Counted from the first letter of the stretch, positions 1 through 10,950 are shown. The stretch is DNA of 64,000 nucleotides from Sporodiniella umbellata (GCA_025677835.1 JAIXMR010000085.1:57241-121240); one strand, 5' to 3'. Program-made: numbers and translations. The notes: a model not told the origin generated them from the letters alone.

Positions 1-1215
1 CCCAATTGTGTAGTAGCAGATAATTATCTGGACTCAGACTGCGGCTCGCTTCGGTGGTCCTATTTCCTCTTTCTGTCATTTAACATTATTTCGATGTATA
101 TTTTTACTTCGGTGTTTGTAGCTGTCGTAGCTGATAACTTTTCATATGTCTATCAGACCCAAGCCAATTTTTCTCTGGTCAACCGTGATGAGATTCGAAA
201 GTACAAGATGACGTGGGCCTCTGTAGACCAAGAAAGAACAGGGTATGTGAAACCTGGGGATTACATAACATTTTGGAGGGTAAGTGAAAATGGGCAAGGA
301 TACGACGATGACGCATAATGATAGAAACTGGATGGCTTGTTTACTGTAAGAACCTTTGAACCGCAATATGCCTACAAGAAGCTTGTGGAGGAGTGTAGAA
401 CGCGAGAAACCAAATTGGACGTGTATGACCATTGTTTAGATTTAAAAGTACTAAACCAGAAACTCAACGAATTGAATCCGCAAGAGGTACACAAGAGACG
501 ACAAGACTTGGAAAGGATTTATTGGGTAACTCAAAACGAGAGTGAACACAAAGTTTATTTTTCTGACTAGGAAACCGCGCTGATTGAATCGGGATCCAAA
601 GGCGTCTCATTCAATCAAATGCTATTGATGCTCTCACAAAGAAAGCTCATTGTGCCTGAAAACTCACTTGTGTAAGATAGCTCTTGACGTTTCAAAAATG
701 CCTTACTAAGTGCTTGACTAGACTTGAGGACTTGTTAGAGGACCAGAAAAAAGAGGAAGCCATACACACCCTGATCTCGATTGACCGTGTCCGAGGGCTT
801 ATGGAAACAATTGCACTTCGCAAAAAGTTTCTAAAGCATCTGAATAATCAAAAACAGCAAAAAGGTAACTTGTCTTACACAAAATGGTAACTTGTTTTAA
901 CCTTTGTGAATACAGTGCCTGAAATTAGGGTGGATAATCAAACTGTACCACCCAGTCTACCCTCTGCTAGTTACACTCTCAAGACGCCCACGTAAAAAAG
1001 AGTTAAAAATGGAAAGAGACTAAGTTATATGTTTTAGTTCACCTTATTACGAATTAACAAGTGAAGAAGAAAGTGACGGGGATGCGATGGAAGAGAATGC
1101 ATTAACAGAAGATGCTGTATCTCACGATATCTGGAAAGGTAACCATAACCTTTTGTTTCAAATTCTTTTTTAAATGTCTTTTTTGGTAGAAATGTTACAG
1201 GAGGAGTCGGTTTAG
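1..1215 (+). CDS. CCH1: Voltage-gated calcium channel CCH1, C-terminal part (5' end outside window)
   Basis: This is the C-terminal 311 residues of the plasma-membrane alpha-1-type calcium channel that fungi use for Ca2+ uptake with Mid1. The first codons read PNCVVADNYLDSDCGS, the pore-to-S6 stretch of repeat IV. They are followed by the S6 helix (FNIISMYIFTSVFVAVVADNFSYV) and then the EF-hand-like IRKYKMTWASVDQERTGYV and the conserved IDRVRGLMETI. Exons are 1-279, 325-525, 571-669, 711-864, 916-991, 1038-1138 and 1190-1215. Phases match across all six introns, and the last exons end HDIWKEMLQEESV-stop. The donor at 670 (GTGTAAG) is the weakest junction. Family identity is secure; the acidic tail after 916 is inferred from splicing alone. 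The next gene starts only 169 bp downstream on the same strand. Confidence 0.85.
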
Positions 1216-1275
1216 ACAGTATGAGGCTTAGAAATAAAAAAATCGTGACTTGTTTTCTCTGTCTTTTTCCTGCCC

Positions 1276-1321
<46 letters not shown>
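1276..1321. repeat. T33-A11 homopolymer junction
   Basis: About 33 T followed directly by 11 A lies between the CCH1 stop and the MAK21 start. It is one of many TnAn junctions in this window. It may be a nucleosome-depleted promoter element of MAK21. Its exact length should be treated as uncertain. Confidence 0.7.
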
Positions 1322-1384
1322 CCAAACCACTAGAGGTTTTTTCTTGTTAATTGTATATATATATTCATACATACATACGCACCT

Positions 1385-4300
1385 ATGGGCTCCTTTGATA
1401 AAAAGAAAAGCCAAAAGAGCTTTCAAAAAGGCAAAAATGCTGCACCAAAGAATGTAAGGTTTGCCGAAAAAAACGCAAAATCAGCAGACAAATCTACCAA
1501 GCCTGCCTCCAAGCAAGGAGTGGACAGCACCGATTCATTTGAAAAAGCGATTATGGAATTAGGTGGAACCAAAGGCGATTTAAAGTTTTTGGAAAACGTG
1601 GAGGACGACCAAGAAGTTATTGCTAACGAAGATGTCCAAGAAGAGGTAATTGGAAGAAAAACAATGACTGGGTACTAAAGACAAACATGTCTAGACTTCT
1701 TTGAAAAACGAGTTGCAATCTTTTATGAAAAACATTGGACTTTCATCCAAAGTGTATGAAAAGGATATTGAAACAGAGGACGAAGAAGAAAGTGAAGAAG
1801 AAAGTGAAGAAGAAAGTGAAGAAGAAAGTGAAGAAGAAAGTGAAAAAGAAAGTAAAGAAGAAAGTGAGGAAGAAAGTGAGGAAGAAAGCGAAGAAGAAAG
1901 TGAAAAAGAAGAGGAAAGCGAAGCCCCTATGAAGATTCACGGAAACAAGTCTGCCAAAAGCTTGGTAAGAGAGTTTTGATAGATGATTGTTATTTCTGAC
2001 AGCTTATTTTCCACGAAACTTTTAGCTTGTCGAGCCGACGCCTTTCTGGTACAAGGTTGAGCTACCGTCTGTATCGACAGAGAACGTCCAGCGTTTGGGG
2101 CCATTGGAAACTAGCGAAAAGTACGGTTACGCCAAACGACTGTTGGAAGAAGAAAATACAAAAGCTGAAACGCACCCTTTGTTGACATCGTCGAACCGTA
2201 GCTTTATGTCGAACATTATTACCTCGGGTACACTGAACGATAAGGTATCAGCGTTGACGCTGATGCTTCGAGAGTCCCCGATTCACGGCATAAAGACTTT
2301 GGAGAGTTTGATGACGATGGGAAGAAAGAAAGGAAGAAATGAGGCAGTGATGGCTGTGACGAGTTTGAAAGATTTGTTGATTGGTTCCGTTTTACCAGAC
2401 CGCAAGCTTATTTACTTTGCGGATCGACCTTTGGCAGCTGAGCAAGTGACCGATCTTCACCTGATGGTCTGGGTCTTTGAAGACCATTTGAAGAAGACGT
2501 TTTTGGAGTACATTCAGCTGATGGAAGTAAGTTTAACGTGTCAACAAACAAACTGATGTCTTCTTTAGGAACTTGCACGTGACACTTTGATGCATGTTCG
2601 TAACAATATGGTGAGCTGTATCAACGACCTGCTTGTGAACAAGCCTGAACAAGAGCAGAACCTGCTGAAGCTGCTGGTCAACAAGCTAGGCGATACGGAC
2701 AACAAAGTAGCCGCCAAAGCGTCCCAATTGATTGTTGAGATGCTTGTACAACATCCGGGAATGAAGACGGTTGTCATACGTGAACTAGAGCAGCTCGCCT
2801 TCCTACCATCGACCAGCGAAAAAGCACAATACTACACGCTTATTACGATGAATCAAACGATTCTGACGGGCAAAGAGACAGCGGTGGCCAACAAGCTGGT
2901 AGAAATCTATTTTGTGTTTTTCCGAAAGCTGCTCAAGACGGTGGAACAAGAAGATAAAGCAGAGATGAAAAAGAAAAAGGAGAGTGCAGAAGCCGAAGAA
3001 GAGCAGGTGAAGAACAACAAAAAGATACAGAAAGAAAAAAGAGAGAAGAAGAAGGCACTTGAGCTAGAAGACCATCAGACAAAGATGGTAGCAGCGATTC
3101 TTACGGGAGTGAATCGAGCCTTCCACTTTGCCAATGTGTCAGACACAACGTAAGAAAAAGAGAGCACATGATAGGCGTTACACGTTGTCTTACGATTGTA
3201 TTCATAGTGTGGAGGACAATTTGGAAACACTGTTCAAGATGACACATGCCAGCACTTTTAATGCAGCCATCCAAGCTTTATCCCTCATCTTCACCGTCTC
3301 CCAAAGCAAACCAAGCGTATCCGACCGATTCTATCGCACGCTCTACGAATCCCTGCTGGATCCCCGCATCCACCAAAGCTCCAAGCAAAGCATGTACCTC
3401 AACCTACTTTTCAAAGCCATCCGTGCCGATACAGACTTGCGACGTATCATGGCGTACGTGAAACGCATGGTACAAATCGCCTCTCGCCACCCACCGGCTT
3501 TTGTTTGTGGTATTTTTTTCCTTATTAGTCAGGTAGTTTTTCTAGATTGTTAGTGTGTTGTTGTTGTTGTTGTTGTTGTTTTTTGACGGTTTAAGTTTAG
3601 TTGATGCAAGCACAACCCGGGCTAAAGGTGATGCTAAAGACACCTGAAATGGAGGATGACGAGGAGGAGCGCTATGTGGATGAGCCTGAAAAGGAAACTA
3701 AAACAACTCGAGTGGACTTGTACGATGGCAGAAAGCGAGACCCTCGATTTAGTCATGCCGAAAGGAGCTGTCTATGGGAATTGGTAAGATAAACCATCCG
3801 AACGCGCATGCTCCTTTTCAAGCTAAAAGCTTTTTTCTTTCACTTTTTTTTTTTTTTTTTTTTTTAGATTCCTTTCAAGACACACTATCACCCCTCGGTG
3901 GTTAAATATGCAGAGTCTCTCTTTGCAGGCGAAGTGATCACCCATCAACCGGACCTACAGCTCTTCTCGCTGATGCACTTTTTAGACAAATTTGTATATA
4001 AAAATCCCAAGAAGGCAGCTACGACCAAGGGACCGTCGATGATGCAGCCCCTTGCCAACAGTCGACGTGATGGCGGGATTCAATTCACCAAGGGATCATT
4101 CCAGTGTGCGCCTGTCAACAGTGATGATTTCGTTCAAAAGAAGCAGGACGCTGTGGCAGCCGATGAACTCTTTTTCCATAAATACTTTACCCAAAAGGCG
4201 GCCAGCCAACCCAAGAAGACAAAGAAAGAAGCGTCTGGGGAAGATGGAGAGGAAGACGAGGTCTGGCGTGCGATGATGTCCTCGATGCCTGGTGGATTGG

Positions 4301-4623
4301 ATGAAGAGGGGGAAAGCGATGCAGAGGCGGTGGATTACGACGACGATGAAGACGATGAGACACTCCAAGCTTTACTTGATGAAGAGAGCGACGGAGAAGA
4401 GGTTGAGTTTGGATCGGACGGAGAAGATATCGAGTTCATGAACGCTTCAGATATGGAAGACATTGAACTTATGGACGCCACGGGCAGTACGAAGCGAGCC
4501 TTCCCTGACCAAGACGACTATCAAAGTGAAGAAGAAAAGAAACCCACCAAGAAGTCCAAGAAAGAACGCCTACCCACCTTTGCCACTTATGAAGACTACG
4601 CCCAACTCATTGAACAAGACTAA
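1385..4623 (+). CDS. MAK21: Ribosome biogenesis protein MAK21/NOC1 (CCAAT-binding-factor family)
   Basis: A 958-residue nucleolar protein of the Noc1/Mak21/CEBPZ family, needed for 60S pre-ribosome assembly and export with Noc2. Seven exons: 1385-1645, 1695-1964, 2026-2526, 2569-3149, 3208-3532, 3601-3783 and 3868-4623. The N-terminus is basic (MGSFDKKKSQKSFQKGKN) and is followed by a long Glu/Ser repeat. Then come HEAT-like helices (NDKVSALTLMLRESPIHGIK, VNKLGDTDNKVAAKASQLI). The CBF core includes FNAAIQALSLIFTVSQ, LYDGRKRDPRFSHAERSCLW and KTHYHPSVVKYAESLFAGE. The C-terminal 120 residues are acidic (DDDEDDETLQALLDEESDGEE) and end with a lysine-rich stretch. Length and domain order fit the family (S. 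cerevisiae Mak21 is about 1,025 residues). Intron 5 (3533-3600) holds a (GTT)n run. Confidence 0.93.
1786..1917 (+). repeat. (GAAGAAAGT)n coding minisatellite in MAK21 exon 2
   Basis: About 14 imperfect copies of a 9-bp unit encode a Glu-Glu-Ser repeat of the acidic N-terminal tract. Because the repeat is purine-only, all three forward frames stay open here, and so does one reverse frame. The other frames are not genes. Confidence 0.9.
3557..3580 (+). repeat. (GTT)8 microsatellite in MAK21 intron 5
   Basis: A perfect trinucleotide run lies between the donor at 3533 and the acceptor at 3600. It may help form the pyrimidine-rich part of the intron. Confidence 0.85.
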
Positions 4624-5109
4624 CACTCAACATCGCATCCTTCTTTCTACTTTATTCACATTAAAAAAAGAACTAAAACATTCAGGTTTATCGATGATTC
4701 CCATCCACACTTGTCTTTGTTCAGTGGCTATTGAAAATCTCTCGTGGAACGTGTGACAATGTTTAAATATTAAGCCTTGTGTGTGTGTGTGTGTAACGAC
4801 TGTCGTAAAAAGAAAAAAAAAAAAAAAAAGGGACCTCGGAGATTCGTCCAGGCGCAGACCCAACGGGCGTGTAACACAGCACAAATCTTAAAAAAAAAAA
4901 AAAAAAAATGAGAGATACTTAAAGCGTTTGTTTCTTTTTTTTTTTTTTTTTTTTTCTTTTTTTTATACTTTCTTTTTGAACTCTCTTGTATTCAACGATT
5001 TATATCCCCTTTCAAAAAAAAAAAAAAACATATCATAATCATCATCATCATCATCATCATCGTCATCCTAAGAATGCCTGTACCTGTTGAAAATTAGTTT
5101 CCTCGTCGT
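4624..5109. other. Spacer MAK21-SFP1, no gene seen
   Basis: Contains (GT)n near 4780, several poly-A and poly-T runs, and an (ATC)n run at 5038-5067 just 5' of SFP1. There is no coding frame of substance. It presumably holds the MAK21 3' UTR and the SFP1 promoter. Confidence 0.6.
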
Positions 5110-6359
5110 ATGAGTACGATTACGATACCAAAGCAAGACATTCACTTTGAGTAAGTGTGTGTATATGTGTAGAGGAATGACTGACAGTTGAATGTGTGTA
5201 GCTATGATTTTCAGCTCTGCCAACCGCAGACGGATATCGAAGGAGCGTTTGAATCCCGAGAATTAGAAGCGAGTTACTGCCGTGATTTTAAATGCTGTGG
5301 GTTAGTGCTAGAGGACCTTCACGACTTGTTGCCACATTACGAAGAGTGCCATGTCCGTGTGGAGGATGAAGACAGTGTTGTGAGGGTTGATTCAATGACA
5401 GTTTACAATCCCGACTTCTCTGCCACCGCAGTTCGACCGTAGTCGTTTACTATGGAACAAGTTAACATACTACGCACCGCAGTAGTTGTTAACTAATATA
5501 AATACGCTCAATTATTCTTAAATAAAACGATATCTTTATTCTGATCTTAATTCTACGCGAGAGCTACAGAGTTTTAGTATTTCACATCTAAACTCTCATT
5601 TCGTATTTCAAGTCCGATTATTTTAACAGCAGCAGTTTTTATGAAACGAGCAGCACAGATGAAGAAGCTTGCTGGTCAAGCAGTAGTTCTACGGTGGATG
5701 AAGAAGAAACGATGGATGGCTTGAAAAGAAAAGCGGCTGCGTCTCTTTCCGAGTTGGGACCCTCGATGGGTGAAGAGAAAAAGAACAAGCGTAGTTACAG
5801 CCAGGCGTTTGACCTGTTGACTCCATCTGCCGCCAAAAAGATGGCTCTTGCCTCGGGTGAACACAGTCCGTTGCTGAACGATGAAGCGTTTCTGGCCCAA
5901 GCCGGTGCTTTCCTTGCCTCTGCCCAACAACACCACAATTTAAACGCAGACAAACCCTACAAATGTCCTGTGGGCGGATGTGACAAGGCTTACAAAAACC
6001 CCAACGGATTAAAACATCACTCCCAACACGGTCATTGTAGCCTGTCGATGGATGAGAGTGAAAGTATCGCGTCTAAACCTTATCAATGTACCATTGGTGA
6101 ATGTGGCAAACGTTACAAAAACCTCAACGGCCTCAAGTATCATATCGAACATTCTCATATGGCCGCTCTCAACCATACCTTGGCTCTTTTCTCTTTCATC
6201 CTTCCTTCGAACCCTCCTCATTGGACGAAATCACGAGCACTACATCTACCCTATTTTAAAAAAAAAAAGTATATCCTCTCTGTATACACTCACACACTCA
6301 CACATACTTATATATACACACATCTCCCCCTTTTTTTTTTTTTTTTTTTTTGTAAATAG
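5110..6359 (+). CDS. SFP1: SFP1-type C2H2 zinc-finger transcription factor
   Basis: Homologue of Sfp1, the split-finger regulator of ribosomal-protein and cell-size genes. Exons are 5110-5150, 5202-5379 and 5613-6359. The N-terminus reads MSTITIPKQDIHFDYDF and continues into CCGLVLEDLHDLLPHYEECH, the family's first finger. An acidic/serine linker follows. The C-terminus has paired fingers YKCPVGGCDKAYKNPNGLKHH and YQCTIGECGKRYKNLNGLKYH. Intron 2 is 233 nt, much longer than most neighbours; the donor at 5380 (GTGAGG) is preferred, but 5401 (GTTTAC) would also keep phase. After the last finger the frame runs on through poly-A and poly-T tracts to a TAG at 6357-6359. The final 60 or so residues are therefore doubtful, and the true end may be earlier or spliced. 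The identity is firm. Confidence 0.85.
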
Positions 6360-6515
6360 TTTTCTCTCCCAAAAAAAAAAAAAAAAAAAGTCAATTTTTA
6401 TTATTCTGAAATAAAAAGTAATGATGATTATTCTTACAAAAAAAAAAGGGAGAGATCCAAAGAGGCGAATGTGGATGATGAGTCTATACAGGTCTATACA
6501 TTGAAAAGGATGAGA

Positions 6516-7121
6516 TTAGGAATGCCATGGTTGAAGGGTGGATTCGTTTTGAGAGTGTAAACAGTGTTTGGGAAAGACACCTTTTGTGTTTTGGGAGAGG
6601 TTGATGCCCTGACACCAGCCATCGTCGTATTCGACCAAGAGTTCTACCTGATCACCGACCTGGATATCGATTTCGTCGCTGAGGGTGGGTGTGTAAGTAG
6701 CTGCGACAGAGTAGATGCCCAAGCCCTCGGGTCGATGTTCCATCGAGGGTGGATCAAAACGAGGTGCCTGGCTGCGTTTTCGACGCTTCCATACCCACAG
6801 GGCGCCCAGGCCTGCCAAAAGAGCCACCCCACCGATCACTATCCCCGCCATGGCCCCGCCTGACATACCGTGCGATCGCGCTGGACCGAACGTACTGCTC
6901 GGGCTAGGCAACGCAAGGCTGGTACTGACCACACGCGTCGTGGCTCGCTCAGATTCATGGCGAGTGACGCTTAGGGAGATGACGCTCGAGCTCGTCGTCG
7001 GTCGATAGGTCGTCTTGGGAGGAGGTTTGGCTTGAAAGCTCTGGCTTGGGTTGTTTGCAAATCGAACTGAGCTGCTTTTATCTAGTCTGGGTTCCGCTCG
7101 TTTTTGATTCCATCGTTCCAT
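6516..7121 (-). CDS. Single-pass membrane protein with cytoplasmic SH3 domain
   Basis: A 201-residue protein. Residues 20-85 are Ser/Thr/Pro-rich and probably extracellular. Residues 88-111 form one membrane helix (AGIVIGGVALLAGLGALWVW), stopped by KRRKR. Residues 137-188 form an SH3 domain with the family signatures ATYTPTLSDEIDIQVGD, DDGW and GVFPKHCL. The architecture recalls small fungal membrane SH3 proteins (Fus1- or Sho1-like in plan, but with one helix). No N-terminal signal peptide is visible. A pyrimidine-rich stretch ending in AG lies directly before the ATG, so an upstream exon carrying a signal peptide is possible. The partner of the SH3 domain is unknown. Confidence 0.75.
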   Translation of the reverse strand: MERWNQKRAEPRLDKSSSVRFANNPSQSFQAKPPPKTTYRPTTSSSVISLSVTRHESERATTRVVSTSLALPSPSSTFGPARSHGMSGGAMAGIVIGGVALLAGLGALWVWKRRKRSQAPRFDPPSMEHRPEGLGIYSVAATYTPTLSDEIDIQVGDQVELLVEYDDGWCQGINLSQNTKGVFPKHCLHSQNESTLQPWHS

Positions 7122-7426
7122 CGCTCGAAAGGGGGAGTAAAAGAAAAAGAAAAAGAAAGAGATGGTTTGTTAAGGAGTTTATAAACTAGTATTTTTTTTT
7201 TTTTTTTTTTTTTTCAGATATTAAATCTTTTGCCCTTTTGTAAATCGGGTGTTTTTTTTTTTTTTTTTTTTGATTTTTTGATTTTTTGATATTTGATATT
7301 TGATTTTAATCTATTTTTGTATTAAAATCAAAGACAAGGAGAAAGGGAGAGAGAGAGAGAGAGAGAGAGAGCCAAAGAAATGCTTGGATCTGTTAAAAGT
7401 GGTTGTTACACACTATTTAATTCGTC
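7122..7426. other. Spacer with poly-T and (GA)n runs
   Basis: Holds two poly-T runs (about 7193-7215 and 7252-7270), a short tandem of GATTTTTT/GATATTT units around 7272-7305, and a (GA)n run at 7346-7371. No gene seen. Confidence 0.6.
7346..7371 (+). repeat. (GA)n microsatellite
   Basis: Uninterrupted GA dinucleotides downstream of the MerT-like gene's stop codon. Confidence 0.85.
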
Positions 7427-7894
7427 CTACTGCAACCAGACTTGATATCGACTGTCGATGGCTTGTATAGCACGAATGACCTGGTGAGGTTGTTCGGTGA
7501 TGATAAGAGCACTTGCATTCTCGAAAAAGACGCGAGCCTGAACAACCCAATCCAGGGATTCCAATTGATGTTTGATGCGGTTCGCACAGGCCTCACAACC
7601 CATGCCTGTAATCAGAAACGTAAACTCCTTACCGGACACCCTCGAAGCCGTGTTGAACCAACGTACCCATTCTGGACTCACCAACAGAATCAGGCACACC
7701 AGAAAGACGCCCGGACGACGTGGGCCTTGATAGACCAACACAGCTATCGTAAGACAGCTCAACCACGTACGGTAAGGTGTCAATACTGAAAACCCGGCAC
7801 AAGAAAACGAAAACAAGTTCAAAACCAGTTGAATCACACAACAAGACGATGCCATTAGCGCTGTCAAAGGCCCTAACAGACGCGAGATACGCAT
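7427..7894 (-). CDS. MerT-like membrane protein fused to a heavy-metal-associated (HMA) domain
   Basis: A 155-residue intronless ORF. Residues 5-35 form a membrane helix with a vicinal cysteine pair (ASSCCVIQLVLNLFSF). The next helix follows LTPYR, the same arrangement as bacterial mercuric transporter MerT (Cys-Cys in helix 1, then a PYR turn). A third hydrophobic segment spans about 62-80. Residues 90-155 form an HMA fold with the metal loop GMGCEACANRI, a variant of GMTCxxC as in MerP and P-type copper ATPases. The order resembles a MerT-MerP fusion. The metal and the direction of transport cannot be told from sequence. The ATG at 7894 is the first in frame after a poly-A-rich leader. Codon use resembles its neighbours, so there is no obvious sign of very recent transfer. 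Confidence 0.75.
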   Translation of the reverse strand: MRISRLLGPLTALMASSCCVIQLVLNLFSFSCAGFSVLTPYRTWLSCLTIAVLVYQGPRRPGVFLVCLILLVSPEWVRWFNTASRVSGKEFTFLITGMGCEACANRIKHQLESLDWVVQARVFFENASALIITEQPHQVIRAIQAIDSRYQVWLQ

Positions 7895-7931
7895 CGTTCA
7901 CTAAAAAAAAAAAAAAAAAAAAAGAAAGTTG

Positions 7932-7971
<40 letters not shown>

Positions 7972-8095
7972 TTTTTGATATTACTGTTATTAAAATGATT
8001 AAAATGATTAAAATGATGAATATTAAAATTATAATTAGTGTTATTATTATTAGTGTGATTATTGTTTTATTTTGACTCTTGTTTTTTTTTTTTTT

Positions 8096-9382
8096 TTATT
8101 CTGACGAGGGTTCTTTGTACTCATGAGTGAGAATTTTATGGCTTGGGGTGGAATCGTCGTAAGAAGGCACAAAGGTACTATCGCCAGAAGAGCGGGCAGG
8201 GTCTGTTTTGGAAGAGTAAGTGTCGGTGAGCTCGATATCTTTGAAACCTAGGATCCGTTCATGTTGATGTTTGGCCATTCCGTTGGCTGACTCTGAAAGG
8301 TGGGTGTGATCCAAATCCGTATCTTTGGTATGCTTCTTGGGTGACTGGGTCGTTACCCAGTGAATCGTAATCACATTGATCGTCACATCCAGTGTACAGC
8401 AAATCAAACACAACACCCCACGCTCTCGACCGCCCAATAAAATCAACGCAAAAATATTCGCAAACGAAACAATCAGACACACAATCGAGGCAATCAACGT
8501 ACGAAGCGCTACCTGGTGCAGACGCGAATTAGGATTGTTTTCAAATACCGTATTCGCACCTCCCATATTCATCAATGGCTTGATGAAAAGTACCGTCATG
8601 TACAGATTATAAACCTATCATGACAGGTCAAAATAAAAAAAAAAAAAATTATAATAATAAAGCTTACAAAGTCGTAAATCTAAGGTCAAGAAAGTTAACT
8701 TTTTTCATGTCAATCATTCTATTGTTCTTTGCTTACAATCAATGGATAAGTAGCCGCAGGTCCGAGTCCAATGACGCATGTATCGTCATCTTCAATCTTG
8801 ACTCGATGAAAAGTAAGCTAGAGAGAAAAGGAGAAGTCTATTTTGGTACATATAAAAAAGGGGCACGATGTGTAACACTTACCATTAAGATAAAGATGGC
8901 CACGTAGGGAGAGAGCAAAGCCATATGAAATTTGTAAGAGGGTGTATTCCAACGTCCTTTTCTGGAAGCAGACACCACGTAGACCTTCTCTGCCAACCTA
9001 AGCATACGCAACGTCAGTTCAGTCAAAAAAAAAAAAAAAAAAAACCAAAAAAAAAAAAAAACTGAGACATCTACCAGATATAGATAGTGATCTTGGCTGC
9101 ACAGTAAAGCACGTCACACGACAGGATGGAGATAAGACATGAGGTATAGTTGCCATTGTTTGTTGTCACCAGCAACATACTCAGGGCAGTGTAAGCCCAG
9201 GAGAAGATATAGAGCATGATAACTAGCCATTTCGAATAGGACATGTATCGATATTGCACATTATGTGTCTGTAATCCAAAAAAAAATGGTAACAGAGAGA
9301 TAGAAAGCAACGCAATGATCTTGGCCACAATCTCACTTGTGTCAGGCTGTATCGATTGGATGATGGTAAATGGGGCGTTCAT
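8096..9382 (-). CDS. Uncharacterised fungal multi-pass membrane protein
   Basis: A 340-residue protein in four exons: 9382-9075, 8997-8883, 8817-8737 and 8614-8096; all phases agree. About seven hydrophobic segments are followed by a polar cytoplasmic tail of about 100 residues rich in Ser, Asp and His. Motifs that look conserved are KITIYIWLAEKVYVV, HRVKIEDDDTCVIGLGPAA and NLYMTVLFIKPL. From memory of fungal proteomes, similar segments (Cys-Val-Ile-Gly-Leu, then a Pro-Leu helix) occur in unnamed seven-helix proteins of basidiomycetes and Mucoromycota. I cannot assign a function; a receptor-like role is only a guess from the topology. Introns are 77, 65 and 122 nt. Confidence 0.75.
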
Positions 9383-10444
9383 CTAGATTATTAATAATAA
9401 CAGCAAGCTTGTTTTCTTTCAAAAAAAAAAAAAAAAAAAAAAAGCAATTACAAAAACAAGTACAAAAAGAAAAAGCAATTAAAAATCTATGGAAAAAAAT
9501 AAACCAAAAAAAAATGCTTGATCTTTATAGTTCTTTGTAACCAACGAGACTTTCTCTCCTTATCCTTTTAGAAAAACAAGTTGAAAAGGGTTTCCTGCAT
9601 AAAAACAACCAAAAAAAAAAAAAAAAAAAAGACAAATACTATAATTTCTACATTCAGTATCCTGTTTTAAGCAAGAACGGTAGTTTTAGTGGCAGTAAAA
9701 GGATCAGTTTTCATTTTATTAGATCTATTTGGATCTCTCTCCTTTTTGTGATCGTCAGAAAGTGGTATCCTCCCTAAACAGAGTTGCTTTTTGCTTCATT
9801 CAATGCTCTTTTTTCTTTTTTTTTTTAAAAAAAAAACAAACAAACAGGCTTTCTCATAGATACTCTTCCTACATTGGATTTGTTTAGTTTTTTTTTTTTT
9901 TTAAAAAAAAAGAAAAAAAGAAAGAGAATGAGAGTCAAAAAGGAGTGGCTGTATGTGCGTGGTACATGAAAGATCCACTGTTAAACAAGTTGACTGGCTT
10001 CATAGGTGTTTTGAACCCCACGACATCACTTTTTTGTACCGCGCGTTTAAATGCCATAAATGGTGAAAATGTCAGTTTAGAGTTCGTTTTTATAGAAGAA
10101 ACGGTGTATAGCGCTTATCAGACATGCACGATTAGCTTCATCCCAGCATTTTGAACAGGATAGCCCTTAAACAAGCACTTTGCAGAAAAAAAAAAAAAAA
10201 AAAAAATTTAATCGTTCAAAATAAGGAGCCAAGAAAGAAAAAGGAGGGAAAGTTTAAAACATAAACTTGAGGGAGCTTTGTTTACCTAATCCAAACCCCC
10301 CCCCCCCTTTTGGTAAAGTAAATTTTTTTTTTTTTTTTTTTTTTTTTTCATCTTTGATTTCACTGCATGAAGGGTCCAGCGTAGTAGAACAGTCCTTGTT
10401 TTGGCTGTTCATGACAAACCACTTTATTTGTCATTCAAAATACC

Positions 10445-10490
<46 letters not shown>

Positions 10491-10950
10491 GGCCGTTATT
10501 TTTACAGAAAAATCGAATCGAGCCAAAAAGTTATTTTTATTTCCTTTCCTGATAACCCATGCCATTTAGAGAAAGTCAGGAACAGTTGGGCTTTTAGAAA
10601 TCGATGAGGGTCATTGGTGGAAGGATTGCACCAATAGTTTATTGGTCAGTCTTTAATCTCCGTTTTCCGGCCAAGTGCTATGCGCACATACAATGATTTG
10701 TGTCTGGGCTCTGAGTCGAGAATGCTTGTAGAGAGAAGCGTGTAGAGCAAAGAAAACCCCCGCCGCCGTTCTTTTAAAACGAAACGGTTTTATTCAACTT
10801 TCTTTGATGAAAAAAAAAAAAAAAAAAAAACCAAAAAAAAAAGAGAGAGAGAGAGAGAGAGCCTCGGATGGACAGATTTAGGCTATCGTCTTTGCAAGAG
10901 TTTCCGTTCTTTCTCGATGTCTCTTGTGATCCACCAATAAGTGATCTGGC
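9383..10950. other. Gene-poor spacer with homopolymer runs and one doubtful small ORF
   Basis: Holds poly-A/T blocks near 9420, 9610, 9816-9836, 9888-9911, 10184, 10323 and 10445-10485, and a (GA)n run near 10841. An ATG-started frame at 9966-10154 (62 codons, MKDPLLNKLTGFIGVLNPTT...) is open and not low-complexity, but it resembles nothing I know and may be chance. CCAAT/ATTGG elements occur around 10610-10650. Confidence 0.5.

Noticed and set aside
1735..1932. Frame encoding a Lys/Val repeat, and the matching reverse frame of Phe/Thr repeats.
   Set aside because: Shadow frames of the purine-only MAK21 repeat, with no independent signal.
10267..10607. Two overlapping frames through long poly-T and poly-A runs.
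   Set aside because: Low-complexity poly-Phe and poly-Lys; no coding character.
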